NCBI RefSeq assembly: GCF_007565055.1
Contig: NC_044550.1
Span: 87,234,033 to 87,298,032, forward strand
Length of the DNA stretch: 64,000 nucleotides
Direction of reading: 5' to 3'
Source: Rhinopithecus roxellana
Taxonomy: Eukaryota; Chordata; Mammalia; Primates; Cercopithecidae
Both the position numbers and the translations under genes were made by a program. Below are positions 32,490 to 44,510 of this stretch, piece by piece. The first letter of the stretch is position 1, and the number at the start of each line of letters is the position of its first letter. Below the pieces are notes generated by a model, which was not told the origin of the DNA, made no database searches, and saw nothing but the letters and a program-made list of their open reading frames with translations.

Positions 32490-34020
32490 GATGATACAGT
32501 GGTGATTCAGATAGGCATAATCTCTAAGAGACCTGATATTTTAGTGGAGGAGACAAACAAGTAAACAAACACACAAGATAATTGCAGGCTGTGATAAAGG
32601 CTGTAAGGAGACCAAATAGCATAATGAGGTGCAAAGTGACATGTGATGCTAATTAGGGGGACAGGAAATGCTAAGAACACATTTCAGGTAATGATAAAGG
32701 AGAACATTCTAGCTGTAGGAAGAATTGGTAAACAAGCATTCCTCATAAAATGCACAATTGTAAAGGCCTTCCGGTGGAGATAGGTTTGGCTTGTTGGAAG
32801 AAGAAAAAGAGGTGAATGGACTGAAGTATAATGTGTGAAGTTGTACATGGTACAAGCTGACTGGGGAAACTGGATACATAATAGTAGTTTTTACTGAAAT
32901 GTTAAGCCCTGGAGTATGAGAAGTTTGGAAAGATCTGCAGAGGATTGTATATTTCTAATTTGGAATTCTGGCAAGATCCTCTCATAGAGATGTCTAGGAA
33001 GCAGTTGTTTTATAGTTCTGAAACTCCCAGAGAATTCTGGGCTAAAATATATTTTTAGGTCATTAATTATTATGGACTGAATGTTTGTGTCCCCCTCAAA
33101 TTCGTATGTTAAAATACCCTCAATGTGATGCTATATTAGGAAGTGAGACTTTTGGGAAGTAATTAGGTCATGAGGGTGCAATTCTTATGAATGGGATTGG
33201 TGCCTTTATAAAAGAGACACCAGAGATGATTTCTCTCTCAGCCATGCGTGAATACAATGGAAAGACAGATGTCTGCTAAACTGAAATCAGCCCCTCATCA
33301 GACATAATATCTGCTGGTGCCTGATCTTGGACTTCCCAGCCTCCAAAACTGTGAGAAAGGAATGGTTATTGTTTAACATGCTCAGTCTATGGTAGTCTAT
33401 TATAGCAGCTTGAACTGACTCAGATATTCACAAATAGAGATGATACTTGAAGTGACAGAAGTAGATGAAATGAACAGAGAGACTATGTGGAGTGAGAAGA
33501 CCAGAGGGCCTGAGAAGGAAATTTGAGGACCATCAGTTTTTAAGAAATGGGTAGAGTAATAAAAACCTACAAATGAGATGAACAATAAATAGCCAAAGGA
33601 AGCAGAGAAGAGAGTCACGGGAAGAGCAATTTCCATGTAAGAGAGAACCATTTGCTACATCAAGGGATGAAGAGAGGTCAAACAAGGTAAAGATTCTAGA
33701 ATGTTCAAATCATTGGTGATGCTGGTTTGAGTAGGGCACATGCAGTGGAAGACACTGGATTACAGTACATTTGAGAGACGTGTAAGAAAATAAAGACAGA
33801 TAGAGGGTTTGCAAGTGTTTGCTCTTGAAGGTCTAGCTGTTGAGGGTCAGGTGTGGAAGTTGAATGTGCTTCATATTTAGGCTGGGGCAGAACAAGGTTT
33901 TTATTTTAAATGCTGGAAACTTTGGTCTGTTGAATGATAGAGTCAGTGGAAAGGGTGAAGATGAAGGTAAAGAGAAGGGAGAAGAGAACTGATGTATCAG
34001 AATTCCTGAATTCATGAGAG
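32490..34020 (-). mobile_element. antisense L2 LINE, split by an MLT1 LTR
   Basis: The left part (32490-33072) has the antisense L2 3' region ('gagacctgatattttagtgg', 'gacaaacaagtaaacaaaca', 'ggctgtgataaaggctgtaa'). The part after the LTR (33425-34020) continues with diverged L2-like sequence ('gagtcacgggaagagcaatt'). The right end is approximate. Minus-strand frames in this stretch are not intact L2 genes. Confidence 0.55.
33073..33424 (+). mobile_element. MLT1-type MaLR LTR inside L2
   Basis: It reads 'atggactgaatgtttgtgtc', 'aattaggtcatgagggtgca', 'atgggattggtgcctttata', 'cttggacttcccagcctcca' and 'tctattatagcagcttgaac'. L2-like sequence flanks both sides. Confidence 0.85.
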
Positions 34021-34769
34021 GAGGATAAAATTCAAAGCGCAGGTGGAGGAATTGATCCTGGACAGAAGAAACACAGAAGAAATGTTTTATTTTAACAGAA
34101 TAGAAGGAGAAAAGAAAAATTCATAGCATACGTAGATTTGTTGAATGAACTTGAAGGCATTTCCATTTTGATGGCTTCCATTTTCTCATCTCTTGAGACT
34201 GAGGAGGAAAAATATGCTTGGAGGTTTGAGGAGAGTGGAGAATGCATGAAATAACCATGGAAAACAAAAGCAACGTTAATAAAATTTCTGAGCATGTAAA
34301 GGGCTTCTCTATTATACATGTCATTTTAAACTACAGATGCATCTCCACTTACATCAGGTTATGTCCCAATAAACACATCTTAAGTCCAAAAGTAGTATAA
34401 GTTAAAATGCATTTAATGCTGGGAACAGAGCAGATGGTCTCTGACTTACAGTGTTTCTACTAACGATTTTTCAACTTTATTATGGTGCAAAAGTGATACA
34501 TATTCAGTAGAAACCTTGTTGTTCATAAGAAGCTTCTTGTGCTCTGATGGGGTTATATCCTGAGAAACCTATTATTAAGTCCACCACTTTAAATTAAAGA
34601 TCATCTGTATTCTACTGCATAATTAATCTGTTGACTCAATTTGGAGAAAGCAGGTAGTAGGCTTTACCCTCTATTGGAATTTTGTCAAGGGAATGTAGCA
34701 GAAGGACAATGAAGTAGTTCAGGCTATCTATAAGAAAGTTTTTCCTGAAATTGTCTAACCACAATTTAC
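34021..34769. other. intergenic DNA, possible Tigger-like relic
   Basis: At about 34325-34620, 'tatgtcccaataaacacatc' and 'taagttaaaatgcatttaat' recall a common DNA-transposon repeat, but the family is unsure. Nothing else recognised. Confidence 0.35.
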
Positions 34770-35070
34770 ATTCCCTTCCCTGCCACTTGAGCTGGGAATT
34801 CAAAGATCAAGGTGTCTGCCAATTCAGTGTCTGGTAGGAGTTCACTTTTCTGGTTCACAGATAGCAGTCTTGCTGTGTCTTCACACTGGTGGAAGGGGGC
34901 TAGAGAGCTCTCTGGGGTCCCTTTTGTAAGGGCACTAATTCCATTCATAACGGTCTACATTCATGACCTAATTACCACACAAAGGCTCTGCCTCCTGATA
35001 CCGTCACACTGGGGGAAAGGACTTCAACATAGGAGCTTTTAGGGCACAAAAACATTCAGTCCATTGAAGC
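34770..35070 (-). mobile_element. antisense MLT1-type MaLR LTR
   Basis: It reads 'caaagatcaaggtgtctgcc', 'ttgtaagggcactaattcca', 'ttcatgacctaattaccaca' and 'cacaaaaacattcagtccat', the reverse of the MLT1 pattern seen at 33073-33424. Confidence 0.75.
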
Positions 35071-35114
35071 GGGTGAAACAATATTGATAATTTTTTTAAA
35101 TTTATAATATAAGA

Positions 35115-35250
35115 GGCCGGGTGTGGTTGCTATGGCAGCAAGCACCTAGCACTTTGGGAGGCCGAGGCCAGAGGTTCACTTCAGCTCAGGAGATCGAGAC
35201 CAGCCTGGACAACATAGTGAGACGTTATCTCTATTAAAAAAAAGAAGTAA
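35115..35250 (+). mobile_element. Alu left monomer (FLAM-like)
   Basis: It has 'ggccgggtgtggttgctatg', 'agcactttgggaggccgagg', 'gagaccagcctggacaacat' and an A-rich end. Confidence 0.75.
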
Positions 35251-35759
35251 TGTTTAAAAAGCAAGAACAAAAATTAATATGCTAAAATACTTATAAATCT
35301 CAGAAATACTTTATAAATTTTAAGAGAAAGACAACATTTTTCATTGATTTCTCTCTTTCTTTCTTTTTCTTTTCCCCCACTATGTAGCATCCTGAGGGAT
35401 AATGTTGAATAGAACATGCTTTAAAAAATGCTAACCTGCAGAATTTACTCCAAACATTTTATTCTGGTCCCTTTTTTTTTCTAACCCAACCTAATGGGTA
35501 AGAAACTTTCATTTTGGCACATTTCCCAGCCAAGCCAGCCTAAGAACTGTATTTTTACCTCTTTGCTGATGCTATTACCCTAGAACAAATGTTCTTCTAC
35601 CTCTGCATCAGTACTACATATAAATTCTATTGATAATTTTTTTTAATTTAGCTAGAAAGATATAATCTCAAAAATCCCTGACAAACTTAAGTACGTACAT
35701 ACTTAATGATGATGACATGTCGAGAGCTTGCCTGGTGAGCCTAATTTTTCTTTCATTCT
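35251..35759. other. AT-rich intergenic DNA, no gene seen
   Basis: No gene or clear repeat recognised; a short CTTT-rich stretch lies at about 35353-35371. Confidence 0.45.
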
Positions 35760-36050
35760 TTTTTTTTTTTTTTTCTTTTGATATAAGATCTCACTCTGTT
35801 GCCTTGGCTGGAGTGTAGTGGCGTGATTTCAGCTTATTGTAACCTCAACCTCCCGAGCTCAGGAGATCCTCCTACATCAGCCTCCCAAGTAGCTCGGATC
35901 ACATGTGCACACCACTGTGACTGGCTAATTTTTGTAATGTTTTGTAGGGATGGGGTTTCGTCATGTTGCCCAGGCTAGTCTTGAACTCCTGAACTCGAGC
36001 AATCCACTCACTTTGGCTAGGATGTCAGGTGTGAGCCACAGGGTCTGGCG
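35760..36050 (-). mobile_element. antisense AluJ
   Basis: A T-run, then 'gatataagatctcactctgt', 'gctggagtgtagtggcgtga', 'tcatgttgcccaggctagtc' and 'gtcaggtgtgagccacaggg'. Confidence 0.85.
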
Positions 36051-37434
36051 CAGGGAGGCTATTTTTAAAGTCTTATTTTAAAACTTTAATACTTTGATAA
36101 ATGCAGTGGTTTTCTTTCTATAGCTAATTTGTACTATTTGTATGACTGTTGCCTATCCACTTGCTTATTCTAAAAAAGTTATTAGAGAGCTGATTCTTGT
36201 TCATCTTATCTCATACCATATATATAAAAATTATAAATAGATTTTACTGGTATGGTTAATATAAAACATTTCCCACAAGACCAGATTTAGAATTCATAAT
36301 CTGCATGTTTGGAGTTTTCAGTGGAACTGTCTTGGTATTAGAAAATCTGGAAGAATAAATTCTTTACATGATCCTCATGTAATGCTTCTGCAATATTAAC
36401 TGTTTACCTAGGTCTTAAAGGAAGGAGAAAACAAAAAAAAAAAAAAATCAAGATTGACATTTTTGACAAGTTTCTAAAACACAGATTTTTAGATAGCTTA
36501 TTAAACTGAGATTACATATCTATTTTAGATTCCAAGGGAAGAGGACATGTTGCCATGAATATTTAAGACTTGAAATTCTGGCTTGTGGAGGATAGCATGA
36601 CCTCTTCTCAGATCTGCAGGAATGCTGATGGGCAGATTCAGAAGCATCAACAATAACTTTGCTCAGACTTGGTAAAAACTTCTTTTGGAAGAGATTCTGT
36701 TTGGGAAATTTGTGAGCTGAGTTACTAGTCATCTGTTCCTGCCACAATAACTGTCATCATTGCTTCGAAGCAATGTTTGGCTTGGAGCAGCCCCGAATAA
36801 ACTGCCTATCATATGTTGACCACAAAATAAGAAGAATAAATAACTCACACAAACTGATCTGTGGTTGACAGTTGCTTGGTAATACCTACTTGGATGTAAA
36901 GAATTTTGGCTAAAATTCATGGTTCTGTATTATGAATATTGGCCTTGCCTTAATAATAGAACTCTGAATAATCAATAGATTTATTTGTTTTTAAGACATA
37001 TTCTTGAAACACACTAATAATAACATGTCATTTTCATAGAGGAAGGTGATTTTTTTTTTTTGCTAAGGACTTAGGATATATGTCTAATTTATCTAAAAAG
37101 CTGTGTTAGAGTAGTGAATACTTTGACAATGCATTACAATTTTGATAGCTGTTTTAAGTCCACACACATCAAGGCACACATGATTCTTCCCCATGGCGGG
37201 AAGCACTGATGGCAGATTGGTAGATACTAAGGTGGGCCATTTAATTGTTCTGGACTGTTTCCTCAACTAGATGAAAGATAGTGTGATGCTCAAATTTATA
37301 AATAGAAATATTCTTCTGTCTTCTCATATTATCACAATTAGTGTGGTATTTTGGTTGAAGAGTATTGTTATTCTGTGTATCGTAAGATGTTATTGAATAT
37401 ACAATTTATAGTCACACAAATATATTTTAAGGGC
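36051..37434. other. AT-rich intergenic DNA, no gene seen
   Basis: No repeat family recognised. Minus-strand frames at 36520-36747 and 36729-36920 overlap and have no recognisable features. Confidence 0.5.
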
Positions 37435-38000
37435 CAATTTCCAGAATCAGACATATTTAGATACATATCTCTCTCAATCACTTACTAGTAAACTGACTTT
37501 GGAAAAATTATACAATGCTTGGGGATCTTTATCTGTAAACTGCAACAAGAATAGTATTAACCTCATGAAGGTATTGAGGAGATAATACATTCAAAGTACT
37601 TTGCTGTCAATCAATGATGATGGTCATTATTATTTTTGCTATTATTAATATGATGAACAGAAAAAAATGTTAAGTAAAACATGACTCACATATTAGTTCA
37701 TCTTTAAGGCCAATCTGGAGTTGGAGGTAAGAGTAATCCGTTTGACTTCAATTTTTTAATTTGCATTCAGTATTCTGTACAAAGACATCTATGTCTAAAA
37801 ACTAAGCTTCTTTCACTTGCCTATGTGCAATTGGAGTCAGAGTCTTAATATTGTAAAGGACATGCAAAATGAAATAATCCTATCTCTTCTTCTTCCAACT
37901 CTAATACTCTGAATAAGTTAAACTCCCTTTCTGAGCCTCTCCTCTGGTTTCTCATCAAAAATACGGATATGAAAATAACTTGCAAGTACATTTTGAAGTT
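37435..38000 (+). mobile_element. MIR SINE relics
   Basis: The copy at 37435-37650 shows 'caatcacttactagtaaact', 'gatctttatctgtaaactgc' and 'gaaggtattgaggagataat'. A second, weaker MIR-like stretch at 37900-38000 shows 'ctttctgagcctctcctctg'. Confidence 0.55.
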
Positions 38001-38732
38001 TTAAAACCATAATGTAGAAAACTTTTTTTTTTTGCAATTAATAGGTAATCCATGAAAGATGGCTACTATTGTTTAAAAGTTAGTTTAAAAATAAGAGATT
38101 GGAGAACATTTTAAGGATAATATGCTATTTGAAGAAAATATATGGAAGTGATTTTTATCAAATATCAAATAATGTTTTTATTATTCTAATAAGACTGGCT
38201 ACACATCAACATTTCCTAATATAAGTTTTACTGTCTTTTAAGTTTTATGAATAGTGTTTGCAAGATGCGGAATAACTGCCCCACTATTCTCATCATCTCC
38301 TGCTGTAATCTCCTCTTTCTTTATATTTATTCTCCCATTATCTATTTTGATAAATGTTTAAAGATTTGGAAGAGAACTACATCTAAAACAGCTGGACATA
38401 CTTTTCTTGAAAGTATCTGATTATTATACTGGTAAATGGACTGAAAGTTTGATGAAAAAATCTCATGAATGACTATTACAGTGCAGGCTGTCATTAAAGA
38501 GGAAGTATGACTCATGTAGAGCGAATACAGAAAAAAATAATTTATATCTTTAAACCATGTTGTAAGGCTATTTAGGCAGTGGCAACAGTGATGAGTATTT
38601 ACATCACACACAAAAAAATGATTTGGTGAGAATACTCTCTCTGTATCCAAAGTTTGATTTCTTAGTATAACACAAGATATTTAGGGCTGTATTTAGGTTT
38701 TATGATCAAATCAAATCAAATAAATATATTAT
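38001..38732. other. AT-rich intergenic DNA, no gene seen
   Basis: The minus-strand frame at 38342-38650 (102 codons) has no recognisable domain or splice context. No repeat family recognised. Confidence 0.5.
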
Positions 38733-38733
38733 A

Positions 38734-38913
38734 GGCCAGGTGAAGATGGATGCATAGAAAACAGGGTCCTTAGCTACTCAGGAGGCTGAGGTAGAAAGTT
38801 TGCTTGAGCACAAGAGGAGGAGGTTGCAGTGAGCCAAGATCACGCCACTGTGCTCCAGCCTGGGTGACAGAGCCAGACCCTGTTTCAAAAAAAAAAAAAA
38901 AAAAAAAAAAAAG
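38734..38913 (+). mobile_element. Alu fragment with internal deletion
   Basis: A short head 'ggccaggtgaagatggatgc' joins directly to the right half ('agctactcaggaggctgagg' to 'cactgtgctccagcctgggt'), followed by an A-run of about 26. Confidence 0.8.
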
Positions 38914-39154
38914 AAGAGAAGGTTAGAAGGTTTTTAGTGTTTAGATGTAGACCTACAAAATGTTTTCAGTGTAGATGTACAGAAAGAAATGGAAAACAAG
39001 GTCCCAGTAAGTGAAAAATCCATGTACCCACAAAAATTAAAAATAATTAAAAAAAAAAACAGTCACAACAAAATTCTATCATTCCATTAAGCAAATAAAA
39101 ACAAGTGAAAATAGGGGTAGGCAATTGTTGCTGACTTTTCTTCTCTGCAGCAGA

Positions 39155-40440
39155 TTTTTAACGTCAATTAACCTATTTATTTCTTAGAACAATCCTGCAA
39201 ATTATGCATTGTCATTTTCATTTTGCTAATAAGGAAACATGAAATTTGAAGAAGTTAAGAAATGAGGCCAAGATTTATACATTCATTCAACACTATTCTA
39301 GGTGTGTGGGCAACATCAATGGACAAAAATAGATACAAATCTCTGCCTTCATGAAGCTTACATTTTAGCAAGGAAACAGAGATCACAAACGATAAATACA
39401 CTGTATGATGAATTGGGAGGTAATAAGTACTATGAAAACAAAAAGAAAAGCAGGCAAAGGGGGATTGGAAATCTTTGGATGGGAGAGGGTTTGCATTTTT
39501 AAATAACATTGGATAAATCTCTGTGAGACGATGACATCTGGGTCATCTGGTTCCTGATGTTGAAGGTATGAGGGAGTTACGTGTGTGGTGGTCTGGGGGG
39601 AAAGCATTTTAGACAGAGGAGCCAGTAACCTAAGATGGGACCACACCTGGCACTGGCATGTTAGAGAAGCAGCAAGATCAGTGGGGCTGAAAGAGAGACA
39701 GCCATTAGGAGAGAAGAAATCAGAGTTAGGGGGAGGAGATGCATAACAATTGAAGGTTTGTAGACCATTGTAAACACTTTGGTTTATAATGAGAGTAAAA
39801 CGGGGACTAATTGCTGGTGTTGAGCTGAGGAATGACATAAAATGACATATGACATGTTTTAAAGGGATCAAAATCACTCTGGCTGCTGTTTTGAGATTAC
39901 TCAGGGAAGGGAGAGGACAATGATAGAGGCAGGGTGAGTAGCTAAAATGCTATTACAGTAATCTAATGTAAAGATGAAGGTCACTCAGTCTAGGTTGGCT
40001 GCAGTAAAATTTCATAAGAAGTAGCTGAATTGTTGTCATTTGAGAGTAAACAGGATTTCTTCAGAGATTTTGGTTGTGAGAAAAACAGAGGATTCAAGAA
40101 CAACTTCATGATTTTTGGCCTGAGCAACCCTAAGGATGAGGTTGCCATCAACTGAGAAGGAGAAGGCTGAATGTGGCGCAGATTTTAGGGAGAACAATAG
40201 CTCAGTTTGGGACACACTGAGTTTGACGTGTTTATTAAATATGCAAGTTGAGATGTCGAAAAGGCAGTTAGATAGATGAGTCTGTAGTTCTGGAGAGACG
40301 TCTAGTCAGGAGAAGTACATTTGGGAGCTATCAACACCGTGTTTAAAACCATGTGACCAGATGAAATTACTAAAGGAGTGAATGTTGATAGAAACAAATA
40401 GAGAAAAGTAGAACACTTGACAGAATTGGGGAAAATAGGT
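39155..40440 (-). mobile_element. antisense MIR (39155-39265) then antisense L2 LINE
   Basis: The first 110 bp ('aacaatcctgcaaattatgc', 'ctaataaggaaacatgaaat') are MIR-like in antisense. From 39270 on it is antisense L2: 'ctctgccttcatgaagctta', 'caaaatcactctggctgctg', 'ctattacagtaatctaatgt', 'tttttggcctgagcaaccct' and 'gagatgtcgaaaaggcagtt'. The 164-codon minus frame at 39383-39877 is a relic frame of L2, not a gene. Confidence 0.75.
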
Positions 40441-41309
40441 TATTTCATGACATTATTTAGAAGCATCCCTTTTCACACTATGATATAAAAGTTATAGAAA
40501 TATAGGTAAGCAGATCACCTTCATAGAAAAAATTTTCAAAATTCTGAACTTGACCATTTTACAGGCCTAGAAGAAGTGCTTTTAGGACATCAACTACATT
40601 TCTTAACCTTTGGGCAAAAAACCCACAAACCCATCCAAACTGCTGGACATGCTTTTCTTCTAAATAACCTAATTCTCCAATACAACATCCATGGATGGCA
40701 TAGAAACAATACTAGGGAAGGTGAGCAAGTCAATTGTTGGTATTTTCAGCATAGTTCTTCCAAATGTGGACATTAGAGTTTGTAAATAAAAGATGTTCAT
40801 TTTATTACAGGAATCTGAATATCCTATTATTCTAAACTCTTAATAATTTCTTGATTACTTGAAAACCAAGTGTAAGCTTTTCTTCAACTTCTAAACTCCC
40901 CTGGTTGCACAAAAACTAATTCTTTTATCATTCTTCATATGATCTATTCACCTAAAGTTGTATCTTATGAAACGTATATTACCAATATAGTTCTTTCAAA
41001 TAAAACATTAAAATCCAAAGTTATATCGTGATCCACTTTGGGGGTGGGGGACTCCAAACAGTACAGCTCTTTGAATAATGATCATTTTGTAATGTCAATA
41101 AGGTAATGATAACTTATTAATGATCTCTACTCTTAGGCAGCAGAATATCTCATGAAGCTTATGGAACACGATTATATGCAGGAAATGTTCCTTTCCTCCA
41201 TATGCTGTGGGTGGAAAAATTTATTAGTGGATACATCTGTAGGTCCACAATACAATGCTAAGTGATGCTCACTTGAGATAATGCTTTTTTAATAAAAAAA
41301 AATCCATCA
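40441..41309. other. AT-rich intergenic DNA, no gene seen
   Basis: The + frame at 40576-40776 is unsupported. No repeat family recognised. Confidence 0.5.
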
Positions 41310-41435
41310 GAGCCTGGCACAGTGGGGTGGGGTGGCTCAAGCCTGTAAATCCCACCAGTTTGGGAGGCTGAGGCAGGCGGATGGCTTGAACCCAGAGTTG
41401 AAGAACATCCTGGACAACAAAGCCAGAGAGGCTGT

Positions 41436-41476
<41 letters not shown>

Positions 41477-41640
41477 AGTGGAGCGCAATGGCTTGTGCCT
41501 GTTGTTCCAGCTACTCTACCAGGGAGACTGAGACAAGAGGATCTCTTGATTGCCCAGAAGTTCAAGGTTGCGGTGAGCTATGATTGTGCCACTGCACTTC
41601 AGCCTGGGCAACAAAGTGAGATCCTGTTACTTAAAAAGTA
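41310..41640 (+). mobile_element. AluJ with a long A-run between its arms
   Basis: The left arm (41310-41440) and right arm (41475-41640) are separated by an A-run of about 34, far longer than the usual middle A-rich linker. The right arm reads 'actgcacttcagcctgggca'. Confidence 0.85.
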
Positions 41641-41799
41641 AAAATTAAAAAATCAATCAGGCATACATTCAAGAGGTAATATCTAAGGGCTGCATATCCA
41701 AGTAATGGCTACTTCTTTACAAGGATGAGGGCAACAGCATTTTGCTCTCATAAGGCAGAGACCATATCTGGCTCAGATATGTAAAAATCACTAACTTTG

Positions 41800-41960
41800 A
41801 ATCTCTGGTAAATTTCTTTCAAGACCTGTAACTCTAAGTAAATCTCTTAATATAACTGAGTTTCAGATTCTTCATCTACAGAAGTGGAAGGATGACAAAA
41901 CTTGCCCTGGAATGTGGTGAGGTCCACAGGAGATAAGGCCAATGACAGCCTTTTTGAAAC
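41800..41960 (+). mobile_element. MIR SINE relic
   Basis: It has 'aagtaaatctcttaatataa', 'gagtttcagattcttcatct' and 'acagaagtggaaggatgaca' in MIR order; diverged. Confidence 0.45.
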
Positions 41961-42315
41961 TGTCAAGTTCTATACACGTTAATTATGTAAACGATGTTAA
42001 AAATAGTATTACCTGTATGACTATACTGTCAGTAATTTTGACCAATTTAAGCTTGCTCAGAAAGGTAAGGCTTTTAGAAATTGGAAGACCCGGAGATTAA
42101 GCTGGATGTCTGGATTCCAGGCAAATGATGAAATGACAGAAAACGTGTTTTGTTCGCTTTGACCCAAGAAGGTCATTTGTTGTTCTGTTGTTGTTTGTTG
42201 CTAGTGGTCAAACCTGACCTTAATCAATCCCAGCTCCTTGAAAGGTTTTTTTCTTTTTGTACCAACACTATCATTCCCGCCCTTCGTCCCTAACTCCTTC
42301 AGTCCGCTAAGGAGT

Positions 42316-42325
42316 GGGGGCGGGG
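42316..42325 (+). promoter_or_regulatory. GC box (Sp1-type site)
   Basis: GGGGGCGGGG matches the classical Sp1 core and lies inside the CpG island upstream of the proposed exon 1. Binding is inferred, not shown. Confidence 0.55.
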
Positions 42326-42382
42326 AGAGGGGGGCACATTTCTGCTCCGTAACCCCTCCAGTGCCTGAAGGAGACGATGCCG

Positions 42383-42390
42383 TGACGTTG
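42383..42390 (+). promoter_or_regulatory. CRE-like half site
   Basis: TGACGTTG differs from the full palindromic CRE (TGACGTCA) in its last two bases. Its place in the island makes CREB/ATF binding possible but unproven. Confidence 0.35.
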
Positions 42391-42499
42391 CTCTGTCAGG
42401 GACACCTCTTCCCTCCCACGCCGGCGGTCGCCAGGTTCCCGCGCGGCCCGCGCTGTCCCCGCAGCGGCCCCGACCGCGACGCGCCACGGCGCAGGCTCC

Positions 42500-42658
42500 G
42501 CGGCCCGAGCAGGCGCGTCAGTCGAGCTCCGCGGTGGCGCGGGCGGCTGGGACGCAGCTGCCCCCGCTCGGCGCCCGCTGCACCCCCAGCAGCCACTGCC
42601 ACCTCGGCCCGGAGCCTCCACGATCTCGCCCGGCAGTTGTGGGCAGGAGCGCCTCCGG
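42500..42658 (+). other. GLRB: GLRB exon 1, non-coding 5' UTR (start approximate)
   Basis: The 3' border is clear: CTCCGG followed by GTAAGT, a perfect donor. The 5' end is not visible in the sequence, and 42500 is a placeholder within the GC-rich core. No ATG was seen between 42500 and 42658, so the leader has no upstream start codon in this part. Joined to exon 2 it adds 29 bases of leader before the start codon. The assignment as the GLRB first exon rests on the donor, the CpG island and the distance of 1.7 kb to the coding exon. Confidence 0.7.
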
Positions 42659-44359
42659 GTAAGTGCCAGGAGCTCCACTTAGGAGGAGGGGACGCAGGGT
42701 GGGGCGGCGACGGTGGTCTGGGGACGGGAATAGACGCCTCTGCAGAAAGAGCAGGTCAAGCCCGGGGCGGCGGAGCGCGAGGAGTACTGCGGCGTGCAGG
42801 GGAGGAGGCGCGCTGCCCTGCGCGGGAGAGGGGAGCGGGGCGCCTGGCCGCGGCAGCCAGGTCCCCGCTGCGGTGGCGCCCGCGGAGACGCTCGTGGTGG
42901 AGGGATGCAGAGGGCCGGGGTAATTAGGGAATGCAAGGTTGGCCAGGAGGGCTCCTTGCGTTGTTTTGTTTATGAGGATCCTCCAGTCTATGCAGCTGTC
43001 CCCCTTGAAAAGATTGGGGGTGAGGACAGAGCAGAGTGTTGAATTTCTCTGTCGCCCCCTTCGAACCGTTAGGAGGGCCCGGCCCTCCGTTTTTGGGAGG
43101 CAAGGATGTGAAAGTGGGAGAAGTACCTGCTGCTGTGGGCAAAGGTGTCTGGAAGCAGGTGCCACTGTCAGATGGGGGAAGGGAGCGTCCAATTCTGTAA
43201 AGTTGCCAGAGGAGAACCTTGTGTTGTTGCTGTTGGTCTGATGAGCCCCCCTGTTGTCTTCAATTTAAAGTACCCAGGGAGAAGCCCCTCTGGCTTGCCT
43301 CGAGTGTGTGTTAAAGATAAATATGGGGGGAATAATCCTGAGGGAAAAAAAAGATGAAAAACATGCCATAAGGAGAAGCAAATTTATGAGGGTGAGATGG
43401 GAATTAAGTTAGCGTTGAAGAATATGACAGGTCTTTTACTCTGCAGAAAACAATGAAAGAGAAACAATTTATAGTTTGGAAATGAAGGATGCAGAAGAGG
43501 TTGAACTTCTCTAGTATCAGTAGAGGCTTAATTATTTTTTATTCATCAAACTCTGGCAAGGATATAATTCTGATTTGAGCATGAAAAATATTATCAAAAT
43601 ATAGCTAGGACGATAATTTGAAAAAATGTAACAACACTTGTTTTATTTCATATAATGTTACCTAGAATTTCTGAAGTAATCTTTCTGATGGTACATGTTA
43701 GTAGCAAATAAGTAGGAAAGCTTTAAAGCTAACTTAAGAGGCACCTTTTTGGGTCAAAAAGGTAGCTTGCCAATTTAATGTGTTTAAGTAATAAAGCAAT
43801 GCATTTTGAATGTGAAACTCTTTGATATTAATTTTTTCTTTTATTTGTCAGGTTTTTAATACCTAGAATTGTCTTTTTCTTTAAAATACATTGTTTTTGA
43901 AAAACTATACGTAAGAACTTCAAACGAAATAAAAATTTAAAAAGATACTTCCAGTGTACTAGCCCAAGATAATAATTTTAACGCTATGTTAAAGCATACT
44001 TCCAGATATCTTTCTAAACATATTTTTGATACACTGTGCAAGTCAATATCAATTTATAATTTTGTGTAGCTGTAGAATCAGACATTTTATACAGTAACCC
44101 ATAATATCTCATTGGCGGTCTTGCTTTCTATGTGCCATTATTTAAATTGACTTTTATTGCTATATAAAAGAGACTTTACAATACTACATGAAAAATACTA
44201 AATATGTTGTGAAATATTACCACGCAGGACTGAGCAATGAGGATTTGATGTACAAATGTACTTGCCCTTTGGGTAGTAATGATCATGTTTCTTAAAGGGA
44301 GAGTCATATAGTTATCATTTGCTTCATAAGTGTAAACATTTTCTTGTTCTCTCTTGTAG
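42659..44359 (+). other. GLRB: GLRB intron 1
   Basis: A 1.7-kb intron with GT at 42659 and AG at 44358-44359 after a pyrimidine-rich tract ('ttcttgttctctcttgtag'). The first 260 bases are still GC-rich; the rest is AT-rich and contains no obvious repeat. Confidence 0.75.
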
Positions 44360-44388
44360 ATCGATCTTCTGAAATTTAAGTTTTCAAG

Positions 44389-44510
44389 ATGAAGTTTTTA
44401 TTGACAACTGCCTTTTTAATTTTAATTTCCTTGTGGGTGGAAGAAGCCTATTCTAAGGAAAAGTCTTCAAAGAAAGGGAAGGGGAAAAAGAAGCAGTATC
44501 TATGCCCATC
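44389..44510 (+). CDS. GLRB: GLRB coding exon 2: glycine receptor beta subunit, N-terminus (partial)
   Basis: GLRB is the beta subunit of the pentameric, strychnine-sensitive glycine receptor, a Cys-loop chloride channel of inhibitory synapses; its intracellular loop binds gephyrin. The exon spans 44360-44510: 29 bases of leader, then 40 full codons and two bases of the next (phase 2). The start ATG has A at -3. Residues 1-22 begin MKFLLTTAFL and form a signal peptide with a leucine/isoleucine-rich core ending near AYS. The mature chain starts with a lysine-rich stretch (KEKSSKKGKGKKK) followed by QYLCPS, which I recognise as the GLRB N-terminus. The donor is GTATGT at 44511. The ligand-binding domain, the four membrane helices and the gephyrin site are encoded downstream, outside this window. 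Reading through the donor would add 48 intronic codons and a stop at 44656-44658. Confidence 0.95.

Larger units (their letters stand above)
42270..42920 (+). promoter_or_regulatory. GLRB: CpG island promoter of GLRB
   Basis: This is the only GC-rich, CpG-dense stretch in the window, in sharp contrast to its AT-rich flanks. It covers the proposed first exon and the start of intron 1. No TATA box was seen. A GC box (GGGGGCGGGG, 42316-42325) and a CRE-like TGACGTTG (42383-42390) lie upstream of the exon. Several long overlapping open frames here (for example 42238-42927 +, 42518-43192 -) occur on both strands and are by-products of the GC content. Confidence 0.88.

Noticed and set aside
39383..39877. 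164-codon minus-strand frame
   Set aside because: It lies within an antisense L2 and follows no conserved L2 ORF2 motif cleanly; treated as a relic frame.
42400..42600. Possible REST/RE1 silencer in the GLRB promoter
   Set aside because: A 'gcgctgtcc' half-site is present at about 42449, but the second half of the RE1 consensus does not follow at the right spacing.
42238..42927. 229-codon open frame across the CpG island
   Set aside because: Long frames also occur on the opposite strand and in other frames here. The product is arginine/proline/glycine-rich with no domain, and it runs through the exon 1 donor. It is a composition artefact.
42518..43192. 224-codon minus-strand frame opposite the GLRB promoter
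   Set aside because: No domain, no splice signals, same GC-driven origin. A divergent transcript is possible, but nothing in the sequence supports a protein.
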